A stretch of 64,000 nucleotides of DNA from SAR86 cluster bacterium AG-422-O05 (GCA_003213495.1 QCMW01000001.1:1-64000); one strand, 5' to 3'. Shown: positions 44,785 to 54,534, numbered from the stretch's first letter. Made by a program: numbers and translations. The notes: generated by a model from the sequence alone, not told the origin.

Positions 44785-45838
44785 TCTTATTTGATAATCC
44801 TGGCCAAGCATTCCATACCGCTTTAATGAATGTTGCTAATGGAATTGAAAAGAATACCCCCCAAAAACCAAAAAGACTGCCAAAAATAAAGACCGCCAAA
44901 ATTATTACAATTGGATGAAGTTCTACTGCCTCAGAAAAAATGATGGGCACCAATAAATAACCATCAAGGAATTGCAATAATAAGTACAACCCTATTAGTA
45001 AATAAAATTCTGTTCCTAGTCCAAATTGCAATAAGCCAATAATTACTAAAGGAATTGTTACGGCGAAAGCACCTACATAAGGAATTAAAACAGATATTCC
45101 AACTAAAACGGCTAAAAGTGCTGAATAGTTTAAACCAAACGATGCAAATAGTATTGCCGCAGCCACACCAACTATAAATATTTCAAGGACTTTCCCTCTT
45201 ACGTAATTACTCAACTGAACATCCATTTCAGCCCAAACTTTAGTAAGCATAACTCTGTCACCAGGTAGAACCTTTAAAAAACCTTCAATAATATTTTTTC
45301 TGTCAAAAAGAAAAAAATAAACAAGAATTGGAAAAAGTATTACAAATATAAGCACTGTTATAGCGCTTTGAATCCCAGCTATGGATGACTTTACAATATT
45401 TTGGGTTATCGATGACAATTCAGATGAAACAGCTTGGAAGAATATTGAAATCTGATCAGAATCTACTAATTCAGGAAAAGTAGTTGGCATAGTCGATACA
45501 AAATTTAAAAATTCATTGAATAATCTTGGAATATCTAAGACAAAAGACTGCAGCTGTACATATATTAAAGGGATTAACCATGTGAACATTGCTGCACCAA
45601 TAATTATGAAAATTGCAAAAGCAAGAATTCCAGCCATTCCTGCAGAGATATTAAACGTCTGTATTTTTTTTTGAAGACCTACTAATAAATAAGCAACTAT
45701 AATGCTAATAATAAATGGTGTTAGTACTGAAGCAAAAAAACTAAACACCACTAATGCAACAATTATTATTAGAGCAAACGTTACAGTTTCTTCATTGTTG
45801 AAGACTTTTTTAAATATATTACTTAGATGTTCAATCAT
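44774..45838 (-). CDS. AI-2E family (PerM-like) transporter
   Basis: Eight-TM-like architecture; VSVLIPYVGAFAVTIPLVIIGL; LVPIIFSEAVELHPIVIILAVFIFGSLFGFWGVFFSIPLATFIKAV. Confidence 0.9.
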   Translation of the reverse strand: MIEHLSNIFKKVFNNEETVTFALIIIVALVVFSFFASVLTPFIISIIVAYLLVGLQKKIQTFNISAGMAGILAFAIFIIIGAAMFTWLIPLIYVQLQSFVLDIPRLFNEFLNFVSTMPTTFPELVDSDQISIFFQAVSSELSSITQNIVKSSIAGIQSAITVLIFVILFPILVYFFLFDRKNIIEGFLKVLPGDRVMLTKVWAEMDVQLSNYVRGKVLEIFIVGVAAAILFASFGLNYSALLAVLVGISVLIPYVGAFAVTIPLVIIGLLQFGLGTEFYLLIGLYLLLQFLDGYLLVPIIFSEAVELHPIVIILAVFIFGSLFGFWGVFFSIPLATFIKAVWNAWPGLSNKNET

Positions 45839-45954
45839 ATTATTTCACATTATATATAAGATTTGCCAAAAGATGCAGATTGCTCAAATAGCTTGAACTT
45901 TAAAAAAATTTTTTTGTTCTAATATACTGAGTTAAAATCTTTATTTATACAAAG

Positions 45955-47397
45955 ATGCGAATTAAATTTTTTACCATATTCTTAATTATCACATCGCTTC
46001 ATGCAAGTGTTCAATCCGATGATGTTTTTGAAACCGAATTAGCTTTACCTGAACTAGGTGATAGAGTTTCTGGTGCTGTTTCGGCAGCTCAAGAACGTGC
46101 AATTGGTAATATAGTTTTAGAACAAATTTACTCTCAGGCCCCTCTAATTTCCGATCCTTTGTTGTTTGATTACACGGAGCATCTCATTTACAGACTGTCT
46201 GAATATAGTCAAGTAAAAGATAGGTATTTTAAGGTGTTATTAATTGATGACAAATCTCTAAATGCATTCGCAGCTCCTGGGGGTATTATAGGTGTAAACG
46301 GTGGTCTATTTCTTCATGCTGACAATGAAGGGCAATTTTCATCAGTATTAGCTCATGAGCTAGCACATTTAAGTCAAAGACACTTTGCAAGAAATGTACT
46401 TCAATCGCAAGATAGTAATCTTGCATCCGCATTGGTAATGGTTTCATCTATTGCTATAGCTTTAATCAGTAATAATCCTAATGCAATAAGTGTTGGTCCT
46501 GCATTCCTACAATCTCAAAATTTAAGATATAGCAGACTATTTGAAAAAGAGGCTGATAGGGTTGGATTTATAAACCTTGTAAATGCTGGTTATAACCCGA
46601 AATCAATGGGTGAGATGTTTGAGAATATGAATGAGTTAAGAAGACTCTCGGGTGATCTTCCTCCAGAGTTCTTGCTAACACATCCACTTTCATCATCTAG
46701 AATTAGCGATGCATTTAATGCTGCTGAGAATATCTCTGATGCAGGAACAAAATCTGATTCTCTGGAATATTCCCTGATGAGAGCTCGACTTGAAGTTTAT
46801 TATGAAGTTATTCCATCAAATTCTTTAAGATTATTTCAATCAAAATTTGATAAAGATCCAAACGATGCAAATACTTATGGCTTAGCATTAGCTCATCAAA
46901 AAAATAATAATTATGAACAAAGTATTAACCTTTTAGACGAACTAATAAAAAAATATCCAAAAAATTTAGTAATTAATACTACAAAGGTAGACATCCTAAC
47001 TGCTTTTGGTAATTATAGTGATGCCCTTGAACTAGTAGACAAATTCTTAGAGATTTCTCCAAAAAATTACCCTCTTTCAATTTCAAAATCAAAACTACTA
47101 TTAGCAATGAAAAGTTATTTTGAATCAGAAGAAATAATTAGAGATCAACTATTAAGAAAAAATGACGATCCTGAACTATGGCTTTTGCTTTCTGAAATTC
47201 AAAGAAATAGTCAAAATATACTTGGCTACCATCAAAGCAGAGCAGAATACTTTCTTCTGCTTGGACAGGATGAACAAGCTCTGAATCAACTTGAATTCGC
47301 TTTAAAGATGACTCAAAACAATTTTCAGGCATCAGAAAGGATAATGACTAAAATTGTAGATATTAAAAAAGATTTAGGTGATTCTAGAGGTCTTTAA
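45955..47397 (+). CDS. bepA: BepA-like periplasmic M48 metalloprotease with TPR domain
   Basis: Signal peptide, AAPGGIIGVNGGLFLHADNEGQFSSVLAHELAHLSQRH (HExxH), TPR repeats. Confidence 0.93.
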   Translation: MRIKFFTIFLIITSLHASVQSDDVFETELALPELGDRVSGAVSAAQERAIGNIVLEQIYSQAPLISDPLLFDYTEHLIYRLSEYSQVKDRYFKVLLIDDKSLNAFAAPGGIIGVNGGLFLHADNEGQFSSVLAHELAHLSQRHFARNVLQSQDSNLASALVMVSSIAIALISNNPNAISVGPAFLQSQNLRYSRLFEKEADRVGFINLVNAGYNPKSMGEMFENMNELRRLSGDLPPEFLLTHPLSSSRISDAFNAAENISDAGTKSDSLEYSLMRARLEVYYEVIPSNSLRLFQSKFDKDPNDANTYGLALAHQKNNNYEQSINLLDELIKKYPKNLVINTTKVDILTAFGNYSDALELVDKFLEISPKNYPLSISKSKLLLAMKSYFESEEIIRDQLLRKNDDPELWLLLSEIQRNSQNILGYHQSRAEYFLLLGQDEQALNQLEFALKMTQNNFQASERIMTKIVDIKKDLGDSRGL

Positions 47398-47400
47398 CTT

Positions 47401-48723
47401 TTACCAATTGCTTGGGTGATTTGTAGACGAATTTGATTTTTCCATTGAATCTAATTCAGATTCAGTTCTATCCATTTTCGTATTTATATCCTTTGAAATT
47501 TTTATTCCAAGAATAGATAAACATCCTGCTAAAGGTATCGCTATTAAAGGCGCTGCGTTAGATGCAACGTTTATAAGCTTTGAGACTGCAATAAAGCTAC
47601 TACCACTTAAATCACCAAATCTTGAAATAAATGTGTCAATAAAAACAGTTGATTTGTATCTGTCATTCTTTCTAAATGAACTAAAGATCGTTTCTCTTGT
47701 TGGTTTATTTATACCGTATTCAAAAATTCTTAACACAACAGTGACTATTGCCACAGAAACAATAGAAGGAATCAATCCATAAGCTAAATAAGCTAAGAGA
47801 AATAAAAATCCATATAAAAACATTATATTTCTTATACCAAATTTCTTAATAATGATATTTGTCAAAAATAATTGTACAAATAAAACAAGTGGTGAAATAA
47901 CTTGTTCGATTGTTGCAAAAAACCATACTCTCCTTTCCGGATCTTGGGACCATTCTTCTACGATTCCTATTGCAGTAATCCATTGGATTGTCATCAATGC
48001 GGTCCAAATCCATACGTAAATAGCAATGTTCCGTATTTCTGCAATTTTTAAAGAATTCTGAATTGCATCGAAACTTCCTCCTCCAACATTTTCATGCTCT
48101 ATTAAATTTTTATTTCTTGATTGAGATGATATGAATATTGCTAACAACATTGCAAAAAATAAAAATAAAGCTGACGAAAGACTAAATAGCTCTAATCCAT
48201 ATTCATTAAATGAATTTGAGAATCTTTTAGAAATTTCGGAGCCAAATAGTGCACCCAATGAACCACCTGCCATGATTACTCCATAAAATGCTCTTTTTTT
48301 TGAGTCTCTGTAAAGATTTATAATTATTACCCAGAATATAGAAACGACAAAAAATGAATAAATATTACACCAGATATAAAATATTCTCCCAAGCCATACT
48401 GAATCTTCGAGGCCAAATACTTTCCATGATAGAAGAAAAAGAATTAGGTTGCTTATTAGAAATGAGTAACAGTAAATTACTATCTTTCTTAAATCTGACC
48501 TCGAGGCTAACCATGAATAAAGAGGATTAACAAGTAACATAGCGATAGCGCCTGCAGCAAGAAGATATGGAAGCTCATTTACATTTGCTACTGCCATTTC
48601 ATTTCTTACTGGCCTCAAAATATACCAAGAAGTAAGAACTAAAAAAAATAAGGCAGAACCTAAAAATGATTCTCTCGAGAATGATTCAGAAATTTTAAAT
48701 ATGGAGTTCTTTATAGCGTTCAT
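47401..48723 (-). CDS. MFS-fold transporter of the TlcC/ATP:ADP-antiporter-like group
   Basis: FFLVLTSWYILRPVRNEMAVANVNELPYLLAAGAIAMLLVNPLYSWLASR resembles the 'YYILRPVRdEmg' family. Confidence 0.65.
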   Translation of the reverse strand: MNAIKNSIFKISESFSRESFLGSALFFLVLTSWYILRPVRNEMAVANVNELPYLLAAGAIAMLLVNPLYSWLASRSDLRKIVIYCYSFLISNLILFLLSWKVFGLEDSVWLGRIFYIWCNIYSFFVVSIFWVIIINLYRDSKKRAFYGVIMAGGSLGALFGSEISKRFSNSFNEYGLELFSLSSALFLFFAMLLAIFISSQSRNKNLIEHENVGGGSFDAIQNSLKIAEIRNIAIYVWIWTALMTIQWITAIGIVEEWSQDPERRVWFFATIEQVISPLVLFVQLFLTNIIIKKFGIRNIMFLYGFLFLLAYLAYGLIPSIVSVAIVTVVLRIFEYGINKPTRETIFSSFRKNDRYKSTVFIDTFISRFGDLSGSSFIAVSKLINVASNAAPLIAIPLAGCLSILGIKISKDINTKMDRTESELDSMEKSNSSTNHPSNW

Positions 48724-48739
48724 CTAAAGAATTCTAAAA

Positions 48740-48815
48740 TGGTGGGTCGCACAGGATTCGAACCTGTGACCAATTGGTTAAAAGCCAACTGCTCTACCAG
48801 CTGAGCTAGCGACCC
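48740..48815 (-). tRNA. tRNA-Lys (UUU), CCA encoded
   Basis: GGGTCGCTAGCTCAGCTGGTAGAGCAGTTGGCTTTTAACCAATTGGTCACAGGTTCGAATCCTGTGCGACCCACCA folds as a cloverleaf with anticodon TTT. Confidence 0.97.
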
Positions 48816-48840
48816 ACAGTAATACATATAAAGATGAGGA

Positions 48841-49497
48841 TTATTCCATATTTTTCAATAACTGCAAGGCTAAAGATGAGGCGCTATTATTAGGGTATTC
48901 TCTTACAACAAAATTATATTTATCCTTAGCTCTTTGAATGTCATTCGATTTTAAATAAATATCTCCAATTTTTTTGTGCGCCAAAGGAACTCTATAATGA
49001 TTTGGGTAAGAACTGATTAACTCCATAAAGTGATTTTTAGATTTGCTTAGATCATTTTCTATCAAAGATATTTCTCCAAGCCAAAAGTGAGAAAGTGGAT
49101 TTTTCTCTTCATCTTCAAAGCTTTCTACAAAATAATTAAATAACTCATAAGATATGTCGTATTTCTGTTCTTCTAAAGCAGAAATAGCTGAATTAAAAAC
49201 CTGATCCTTACTTTTTGGATCATCAACACCAATTAGTTTGATATCCTGACTCAATATTAATTCATCTGCATTTTTCGATTGATTATCAGATATGTCATCC
49301 AATGACTCATTTATAAGCTTTTCTATTAAATAATTTTGAGACTCAATTTTATTTCTAAGTTCGGCTATTTCAGTTTCTAGTTCTTGTATTTTTAAAAATA
49401 AAATATCGGTTTTTATAGATTTGTTGTCTTCTGCAAATAAAATTGGTTGTATTAAAAATAGTGAAACAAAAAAAATAAAATTAGATTTTATTTTCAT
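48841..49497 (-). CDS. cpoB: Tol-Pal system protein CpoB/YbgF (coiled coil + TPR)
   Basis: Signal peptide, coiled coil, TPR (HFWLGEISL, YPNHYRVPLAHKKIGDIYL), downstream of pal. Confidence 0.92.
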   Translation of the reverse strand: MKIKSNFIFFVSLFLIQPILFAEDNKSIKTDILFLKIQELETEIAELRNKIESQNYLIEKLINESLDDISDNQSKNADELILSQDIKLIGVDDPKSKDQVFNSAISALEEQKYDISYELFNYFVESFEDEEKNPLSHFWLGEISLIENDLSKSKNHFMELISSYPNHYRVPLAHKKIGDIYLKSNDIQRAKDKYNFVVREYPNNSASSLALQLLKNME

Positions 49498-49502
49498 AAA
49501 AA

Positions 49503-49991
49503 TTAATTAATTTCAACTCTTCTATTTTTTGAGTAACTTGTTTCGTCTTGACCAAATTCTACTGGACGCTCTTCACCGTAGCTTCGTACAGTTATTCTGT
49601 CTGGACTAATACCATTTAAAACAAAATAATCGCTTACAGCCTCTGCTCTTCTTTGACCTAAAGCTAAATTATATTCTCTAGTTCCTCTTTCATCTGCATG
49701 CCCTGACAATGTAATCATAATTGAAGAGTTTTCATTGAGCGCATTAACAGCACTCTTCAATGTCTGTATGGACTTGCTTGTTAAATTTGATTTATCAAAT
49801 TCAAAATAAACTGTAGCATTTGCAAAAACAGCCATACTGTCATAATTTACATTACTAGATTTTGTGGATGATGCTTTAACTGTTTTTACATCACCAGAGT
49901 ATACTTTTTCTTCTGTTACATTCATGCTTGAACAAGATGCAAGAAAAAAGACAACAACTATAAAATTTAATTTATTTTTTAAAAAAAACAT
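49503..49991 (-). CDS. pal: Peptidoglycan-associated lipoprotein Pal
   Basis: Lipobox LASCSS; VYFEFDKSNLTSKS; LSGHADERGTREYNLALGQRRAEAV. Confidence 0.97.
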   Translation of the reverse strand: MFFLKNKLNFIVVVFFLASCSSMNVTEEKVYSGDVKTVKASSTKSSNVNYDSMAVFANATVYFEFDKSNLTSKSIQTLKSAVNALNENSSIMITLSGHADERGTREYNLALGQRRAEAVSDYFVLNGISPDRITVRSYGEERPVEFGQDETSYSKNRRVEIN

Positions 49992-50007
49992 AACAACTCC
50001 ATTTAAA

Positions 50008-51264
50008 TTATCTTAAATAACCAGACCATGCAGGCTCTCGAACAGCTCCTTTTGATGCAGGAAGTCTAAACTTTGCACCACTTAAGGTCACGCCTGAGAG
50101 TAAACCCATACCATCATCCTTAATAGCATAAACTATAACATTTCCATTGGGAGAAATACTAGGTGATTCATCCATTTGAGCATTAGTTAGAGGTCTTACA
50201 AAGTTCTCATTAAAATATTTTAAAGCTATCTGAAAATTTGTATCTGCTCTATGAACAAAGACTATTCCCTCATTGTTTGGCAAATAAGACCCTTTTGCGT
50301 TGTAATTTCCATCAAATGTAATTCTTTTTGGCCTAGAATTAAATTTTTTTAAATCAAGTTCATATAATTGTGGTGATCCTGATCTACCGGAAGTAAACAT
50401 AATCTTTGATCCTTTTGGAGACCATGAAGATTCTGTATCAATAGAATAGTGATTAGTAAGCCTTGTTAAGTTTTTATTTTTTAAATTTAATATATATATC
50501 TCAGCATTACCATCTTGGTACATTGTCAATGACAAAAACTTTCCATCAGGAGACCATGCAGGTGAACTTATCTGTGATGAATTCTCAACAGCAACTTGTC
50601 TATTCCCTGAAGCAATATCTTGTATATAGACTTTTGCAATTCCTGTTTCAAATGAAACATATGCAACTTTTTTTGAATCTGGTGACCATGATGGTGAAAT
50701 TATTGGTTCAGTACTTTCTAAAAGTACTTGCTCATTACTTCCATCTGCATCAGAGATTAGTAATTTAAAATTAATATCTTCGGTTACATATAAAATTTTT
50801 GTAGAAGCGATGCCTGGTATGCCTGTAATCTCTTGATAGATGCCGTCACTTACGTAATGAGCTAGCTGTCTATTCTTATTAGGTATGCCATACACAGTTG
50901 AGGTTCTAATTTTTTTTGCTTTTGAAATATCAAATACTTGATATTCAACCGCAATATTTAACCCGTCATCCTCAACCTTTCCCATGATAAGAAAGTCTAT
51001 ATCCAATATTCTAAAATCATTAAATACTATATCCTCTTCAATTTGCGGGATTGACAACAAATCTTCATTATTAAAAATTGTAAACTCTCCTGTTCTTAGG
51101 AGATTATCAAAGACAACTTTTTGAATATCAGTTGTTGCTTTATCGCCTCCACTAAATTTAATTATGGCTACTCGGTAAGGGTCTTCTGTACCTTGTGTTA
51201 TTTCTAAAGTAAGTTCAGATATTGCATGAAATGATAAGAAATAAATAAGAAGAATTTTTTTCAT
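50008..51264 (-). CDS. tolB: Tol-Pal translocation protein TolB
   Basis: WSPDSKKVAYVSFETG, WSPDGKFLSLTMYQDGNAEIYILNL beta-propeller repeats. Confidence 0.97.
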   Translation of the reverse strand: MKKILLIYFLSFHAISELTLEITQGTEDPYRVAIIKFSGGDKATTDIQKVVFDNLLRTGEFTIFNNEDLLSIPQIEEDIVFNDFRILDIDFLIMGKVEDDGLNIAVEYQVFDISKAKKIRTSTVYGIPNKNRQLAHYVSDGIYQEITGIPGIASTKILYVTEDINFKLLISDADGSNEQVLLESTEPIISPSWSPDSKKVAYVSFETGIAKVYIQDIASGNRQVAVENSSQISSPAWSPDGKFLSLTMYQDGNAEIYILNLKNKNLTRLTNHYSIDTESSWSPKGSKIMFTSGRSGSPQLYELDLKKFNSRPKRITFDGNYNAKGSYLPNNEGIVFVHRADTNFQIALKYFNENFVRPLTNAQMDESPSISPNGNVIVYAIKDDGMGLLSGVTLSGAKFRLPASKGAVREPAWSGYLR

Positions 51265-51887
51265 GATGGGTTAAAAGTTATAACAATATTTTTAAAATTT
51301 GATGAGTAAATATTCAAAGGAATTTTATTAAAAAAATCAAATGCTTCTACTCTTTGGACTGCTTTTAATGCAGAGTTATCAAATCTTATATTACCACTGC
51401 TTTTTATTAGGTTTACATTAACCACTCTTCCATTTTTATTTATAGAAAGTCTTAAATTACAAACGAGGCCATCCTGAATATTGATAGGTTTTCGCCATGC
51501 AGACTGAATACTTTCTATAATAAGAGAGCTGTATAAATTAACTTGATTTTCTTCAGACTCCATCAAAAAAATATTGTCTTCTTCTATGAGTTCTTCAACA
51601 TTAGTTGATTTTATTAAAGAATCAAATGAAATACTTTTAGGTGTTATATTTTCAATATTGGTTGCTTTGATTTGAGGTGTTTCTTGTATTTTTTGATTTG
51701 AATCAGGCACTGATCTATTTTCGCGTGTGGGCTCCTCTTTGAAAATTAAATTTACACTGACAGGCTTACTTAAAACAGATTTATCTCTTATTTCAAAATA
51801 AAAAAAACCTAGTAAGTAAACAATAATTAATCCATGAAATACAAAGGAAATAAAAGAGGCTTCAAGATATGTTTTATTAATTTTCAT
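51261..51887 (-). CDS. tolA: Short TolA-like protein (TM anchor, short linker, TolA/TonB C-terminal domain)
   Basis: Position tolR-tolA-tolB; C-terminal AWRKPINIQDGLVCNLRLSINKNGRVVNVNLIKSSGNIRFDNSALKAVQRV. Confidence 0.88.
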   Translation of the reverse strand: MKINKTYLEASFISFVFHGLIIVYLLGFFYFEIRDKSVLSKPVSVNLIFKEEPTRENRSVPDSNQKIQETPQIKATNIENITPKSISFDSLIKSTNVEELIEEDNIFLMESEENQVNLYSSLIIESIQSAWRKPINIQDGLVCNLRLSINKNGRVVNVNLIKSSGNIRFDNSALKAVQRVEAFDFFNKIPLNIYSSNFKNIVITFNPS

Positions 51888-52299
51888 AACCAGAAGTTAC
51901 GATACCAATTTTAGAAATACCAACACTTTGCACAGATGCCATAGCTTTTGCTACAAAATCAAAAGATACATCTTTATCACTTTGAAAGACTACTTCAATC
52001 TCTGGATTTGCATCATAAATAACTTTTGATTTCCTTTTTAACTCATCGAGATCAATTGCTAAAGACTCCTCGCCTACATTGATAAAATAATTTCCACTTT
52101 CATCGATAGAAATCACTAGAGGCTCATTTTGGATACTCATTTTAGTCGTGTCTGTTTTTGGCAAATCTACTTCTATGCCTTGAATTAATAAAGGAGATAG
52201 GATCATAAAGATGATTAGTAATACCAGCATAACATCGATGTAAGGAACAACATTTATCTCTGCTTTTAGATTCTTCTTTTTTGCTAACCTATATATCAC
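51877..52299 (-). CDS. tolR: Tol-Pal protein TolR (ExbD family)
   Basis: AEINVVPYIDVMLVLLIIFMI. Confidence 0.97.
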   Translation of the reverse strand: MIYRLAKKKNLKAEINVVPYIDVMLVLLIIFMILSPLLIQGIEVDLPKTDTTKMSIQNEPLVISIDESGNYFINVGEESLAIDLDELKRKSKVIYDANPEIEVVFQSDKDVSFDFVAKAMASVQSVGISKIGIVTSGYEN

Positions 52300-52967
52300 T
52301 GTTTCTTAAATGTTTTTTTATAAAAAATACTTGCCATCTCTTCTGCAAAAATTAATGTATTTTGACTAATGGTTTCTGACTCTGCTGTAAATTTATTAAA
52401 TGCTACAACTGCAGGTATTGCTGCAAATAATCCCATCCCAGTAGCAATCAATGCCTCTGATATTCCTGGTGCAACTGCATTGATAGTAGCTTGAGTTGCG
52501 TCAGATAGCCCCTGAAATGATGTCATAATTCCCCATACAGTTCCTAACAAACCTACATACGGACTAACTGAACCAACATTAGCCAAAAAAGGAAGATGTT
52601 TATTCATTTCCTCTTCATCAGATGCTATGGAAACTCTCATTGATCTATTGATTGACTCTAAATCTACTTCAACAATTTCAGCTTGAGATTCAATTTGATG
52701 AAATTCGTCAAATGAATTTTTAAATAGACTCATAGAGCCATAAAGAACTTCTTTATCTTGTATTTCTTTATGTAAAATACTTAAGTCCTTTCCGCTCCAA
52801 AATTTTTTAAGAAAAGTATTATTTTCATTTTTTACTTTTCTAAAAAATTTATACCTTTCTACAATAACTATCCATGACAAAATTGACGCCACAAATAACA
52901 AGATCATTACAACTTTAACTACAATTCCTGCTTGTAAAAATAAATTTAAGACTGAAATCTCTTCCAT
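52296..52967 (-). CDS. tolQ: Tol-Pal protein TolQ (ExbB/MotA family)
   Basis: LPFLANVGSVSPYVGLLGTVWGIMTSFQGLSDATQATINAVAPGISEALIATGMGLFAAIPAVVAFN. Confidence 0.97.
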   Translation of the reverse strand: MEEISVLNLFLQAGIVVKVVMILLFVASILSWIVIVERYKFFRKVKNENNTFLKKFWSGKDLSILHKEIQDKEVLYGSMSLFKNSFDEFHQIESQAEIVEVDLESINRSMRVSIASDEEEMNKHLPFLANVGSVSPYVGLLGTVWGIMTSFQGLSDATQATINAVAPGISEALIATGMGLFAAIPAVVAFNKFTAESETISQNTLIFAEEMASIFYKKTFKKQ

Positions 52968-52976
52968 AAACTTTTC

Positions 52977-53387
52977 CTATTTAAAAATTAATAATAAATC
53001 ATCTGGAAACTTTTTTGGTTTTTTTGTGTTTAAATCTATAAAACACACTTCAACTTTTCCATTAACATATTCTCTTTTATTATCTTCGCATCTTATATTT
53101 TGATGAAAAATCATTCTTGCATTTGATTTCTTCTCAACAGCGGTATGGACAACTAAATTATCTCCAAGCTCAGCTGCATATAGGTAATTTAAATTAATGC
53201 TTTTGATTACAAATGCTTGATTTTTAGTTCTTAATTCACGTTGAGAAACTTTAATAGTAGATAAAAAATTTGATCTCGCTCTTTCAAAAAATTTCACGTA
53301 ATTTGCGTGATAAACAAATCCTTGGAAATCTGTATCCTCAACATATATAGTGATTTGTAATTCTTCAGATTTGATAATTTTGTTCAT
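52977..53387 (-). CDS. ybgC: Acyl-CoA thioesterase YbgC (hotdog fold)
   Basis: VYVED-like YVEDTDFQGFVYHANYVKFFERARSNFL motif; upstream of tolQ. Confidence 0.95.
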   Translation of the reverse strand: MNKIIKSEELQITIYVEDTDFQGFVYHANYVKFFERARSNFLSTIKVSQRELRTKNQAFVIKSINLNYLYAAELGDNLVVHTAVEKKSNARMIFHQNIRCEDNKREYVNGKVEVCFIDLNTKKPKKFPDDLLLIFK

Positions 53388-53790
53388 GCAATTCAATATC
53401 GTTTTGAAAAAGCTCAAGTATTATTTCTATAAAATCCGGCCACAACAAGTCTACTGTTACTAAATCATTTTTAATTTTAGTGTTTAAACATTTAGCAAGT
53501 ATTCTCACTTTTATTGGTCTATTATTAAATTTATATACAAGAGCTGGCTTTAACCCCTCTGCATCAGATGAGGCTAGAACTTGTTCCCACCAATCGGGTC
53601 TTGGTTCAGCGCCAGAACCATAAGCTTTGCATTCAATACACCAAGTTCCTAGCATTAGGTCTGGAAGTTCTTTTGTTCTTGTTTGTTCAAGTATTCTTTT
53701 TACAGGGTTAGTTAGATTTAAATCGTTAATTAGAGCATTAGCTATCTGTCTTTCAAATGCTGCTCCTTTATTTCTTGAATTAATAGACAA
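53365..53790 (-). CDS. Putative PD-(D/E)XK nuclease, Holliday-junction-resolvase/phage Hjr-like
   Basis: SRNKGAAFERQIANAL ... LPDLMLGTWCIECKAYGSG: E...PD...ExK nuclease signature; located between yebC and ybgC. Confidence 0.75.
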   Translation of the reverse strand: MSINSRNKGAAFERQIANALINDLNLTNPVKRILEQTRTKELPDLMLGTWCIECKAYGSGAEPRPDWWEQVLASSDAEGLKPALVYKFNNRPIKVRILAKCLNTKIKNDLVTVDLLWPDFIEIILELFQNDIELHEQNYQI

Positions 53791-53793
53791 GAT

Positions 53794-54531
53794 TTATTCC
53801 TTTACTTCAAAATTTTCTGGAAATTCTGCGTTGGTATGAACTTCTTGAACATCATCTAAATCATCCATATATTCCATAATATTTAATACTTTCTCAGACA
53901 TATCATTATCAAGAGGAACAAGAGTATCTGCTCTTAAAGTTAATTGTGCATCAATATATTCAATTTTTTTTTCTTTAAAAACATCCAATACATTGCTAAA
54001 TACATTTGCTTCAGTTGTTACTTCATAAAAATCATCTTCTGTTGAAAAATCTTCTGCTCCTGATTCAATGACAACCTCGATCAAGTTTTCTTCTGATAAA
54101 TTTTTAGAAAGATGAATAATTCCAAGCTTTTTAAATAAATAGGAGACAGAGCCATCGGTGCCCAAATTACCACCATATTTTGAAAAGGCATGTCTCACAT
54201 CAGATACAGTTCTGTTACGATTATCTGTCATTGTTTCTACTAATATTGCTACTCCGCCTGGACCGTAACCTTCAAAAACTATCTCTTCTAATTCTCCTGT
54301 TTCACCAGTTCCAGAACCCTTCTCAATAGCTCTTTTTATGGTATCTTTTGGCATATTGGCAGCATTAGCCTTTTCAAGAGCTAATCTTAATCTAGGATTA
54401 TCATTAGGATCAGGCCCATCTTTTGCTGCAACTGTTATCTCACGAATAACTTTCGTCCAAACTTTACCGCGAGAGGCGTCTTGCCTTGCTTTTCGATGTT
54501 TTATGTTTGCCCACTTTGAATGACCTGCCAT
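53794..54531 (-). CDS. yebC: YebC/PmpR/TACO1 family protein
   Basis: MAGHSKWANIKHRKARQDASRGKVWTKVIREI. Confidence 0.98.
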   Translation of the reverse strand: MAGHSKWANIKHRKARQDASRGKVWTKVIREITVAAKDGPDPNDNPRLRLALEKANAANMPKDTIKRAIEKGSGTGETGELEEIVFEGYGPGGVAILVETMTDNRNRTVSDVRHAFSKYGGNLGTDGSVSYLFKKLGIIHLSKNLSEENLIEVVIESGAEDFSTEDDFYEVTTEANVFSNVLDVFKEKKIEYIDAQLTLRADTLVPLDNDMSEKVLNIMEYMDDLDDVQEVHTNAEFPENFEVKE

Positions 54532-54534
54532 AAA

